DNA from: Desulfovibrionaceae bacterium
GTDB taxonomy: Bacteria; Desulfobacterota; Desulfovibrionia; Desulfovibrionales; Desulfovibrionaceae
NCBI GenBank assembly: GCA_900770205.1
Contig: CAAGJV010000075.1
Span: forward strand, 1-5,670
Reading direction: 5' to 3'
Length of the DNA: 5,670 nucleotides
Below are positions 5,650-5,670 of the stretch, one piece after another. A program made the position numbers and the translations under genes. Below the pieces are notes generated by a model. It was not told the DNA's origin and ran no database searches. It saw only the letters and a list, made by a program, of their open reading frames with translations. Numbering within the stretch: position 1 is the stretch's first letter; each line of letters starts with the position of its first letter.

Positions 5650-5670
5650 AGATCGGAAGAGCGTCGTGTA
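5650..5670. other. Illumina adapter remnant at the contig end (artefact)
   Basis: The final 21 bases, A followed by GATCGGAAGAGCGTCGTGTA, are identical to the start of the reverse complement of the Illumina TruSeq universal adapter as seen in read-through. This is not genomic sequence. The A at 5650 could belong to either. It shows that the window ends at the end of an assembled contig built from incompletely trimmed reads. Confidence 0.96.

Overview
The window looks like the end of a short-read assembly contig from a sulfate-reducing Desulfovibrionaceae-type bacterium (Desulfovibrio/Bilophila/Mailhella neighbourhood), with moderate GC. This placement rests mainly on one gene: a protein that fuses a tyrosine-recombinase-like domain to tandem TOBE/Mop domains. 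That architecture matches TunR, the tungstate/molybdate-responsive regulator family described in sulfate-reducing deltaproteobacteria. The style of the IlvE-like aminotransferase agrees with it. Genus-level placement is not possible from this sequence.

Positions 1-3095, minus strand, hold a high-affinity phosphate ABC transporter operon in the order pstS-pstC-pstA-pstB. pstS encodes the exported phosphate-binding protein, pstC and pstA the two permeases, and pstB the ATPase. pstB runs off the left edge just after its ABC signature. The genes are tightly packed: 7 nt between pstS and pstC, a 4-base ATGA overlap between pstC and pstA, and 4 nt between pstA and pstB. They probably form one transcript from a sigma70-like promoter at 3294-3322, with a 5' leader of about 190 nt that can fold. 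A phoU gene, if present, would lie beyond the left edge.

Positions 3096-3539 are a 444-bp divergent intergenic region. It carries the pst promoter and leader on one side. On the other side are a weak promoter candidate and a run of three small hairpins ending directly at the Shine-Dalgarno of ilvE. ilvE (3540-4565, plus strand) encodes a complete branched-chain amino acid aminotransferase and is followed by a strong intrinsic terminator (4592-4618).

Positions 4642-5598, minus strand and convergent with ilvE, encode the TunR-like regulator. Its recombinase active site is heavily degenerate, as expected for a recombinase fold turned transcription factor. It has its own good sigma70-like promoter at 5621-5649. 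The last 21 bases (5650-5670) are not biological: they match Illumina TruSeq adapter read-through, so the contig ends there artificially.

No mobile element, CRISPR array, tRNA or rRNA was seen. The regulator with a repurposed recombinase fold is the most interesting biology here, but it belongs to a described family. I do not see a clearly new system.
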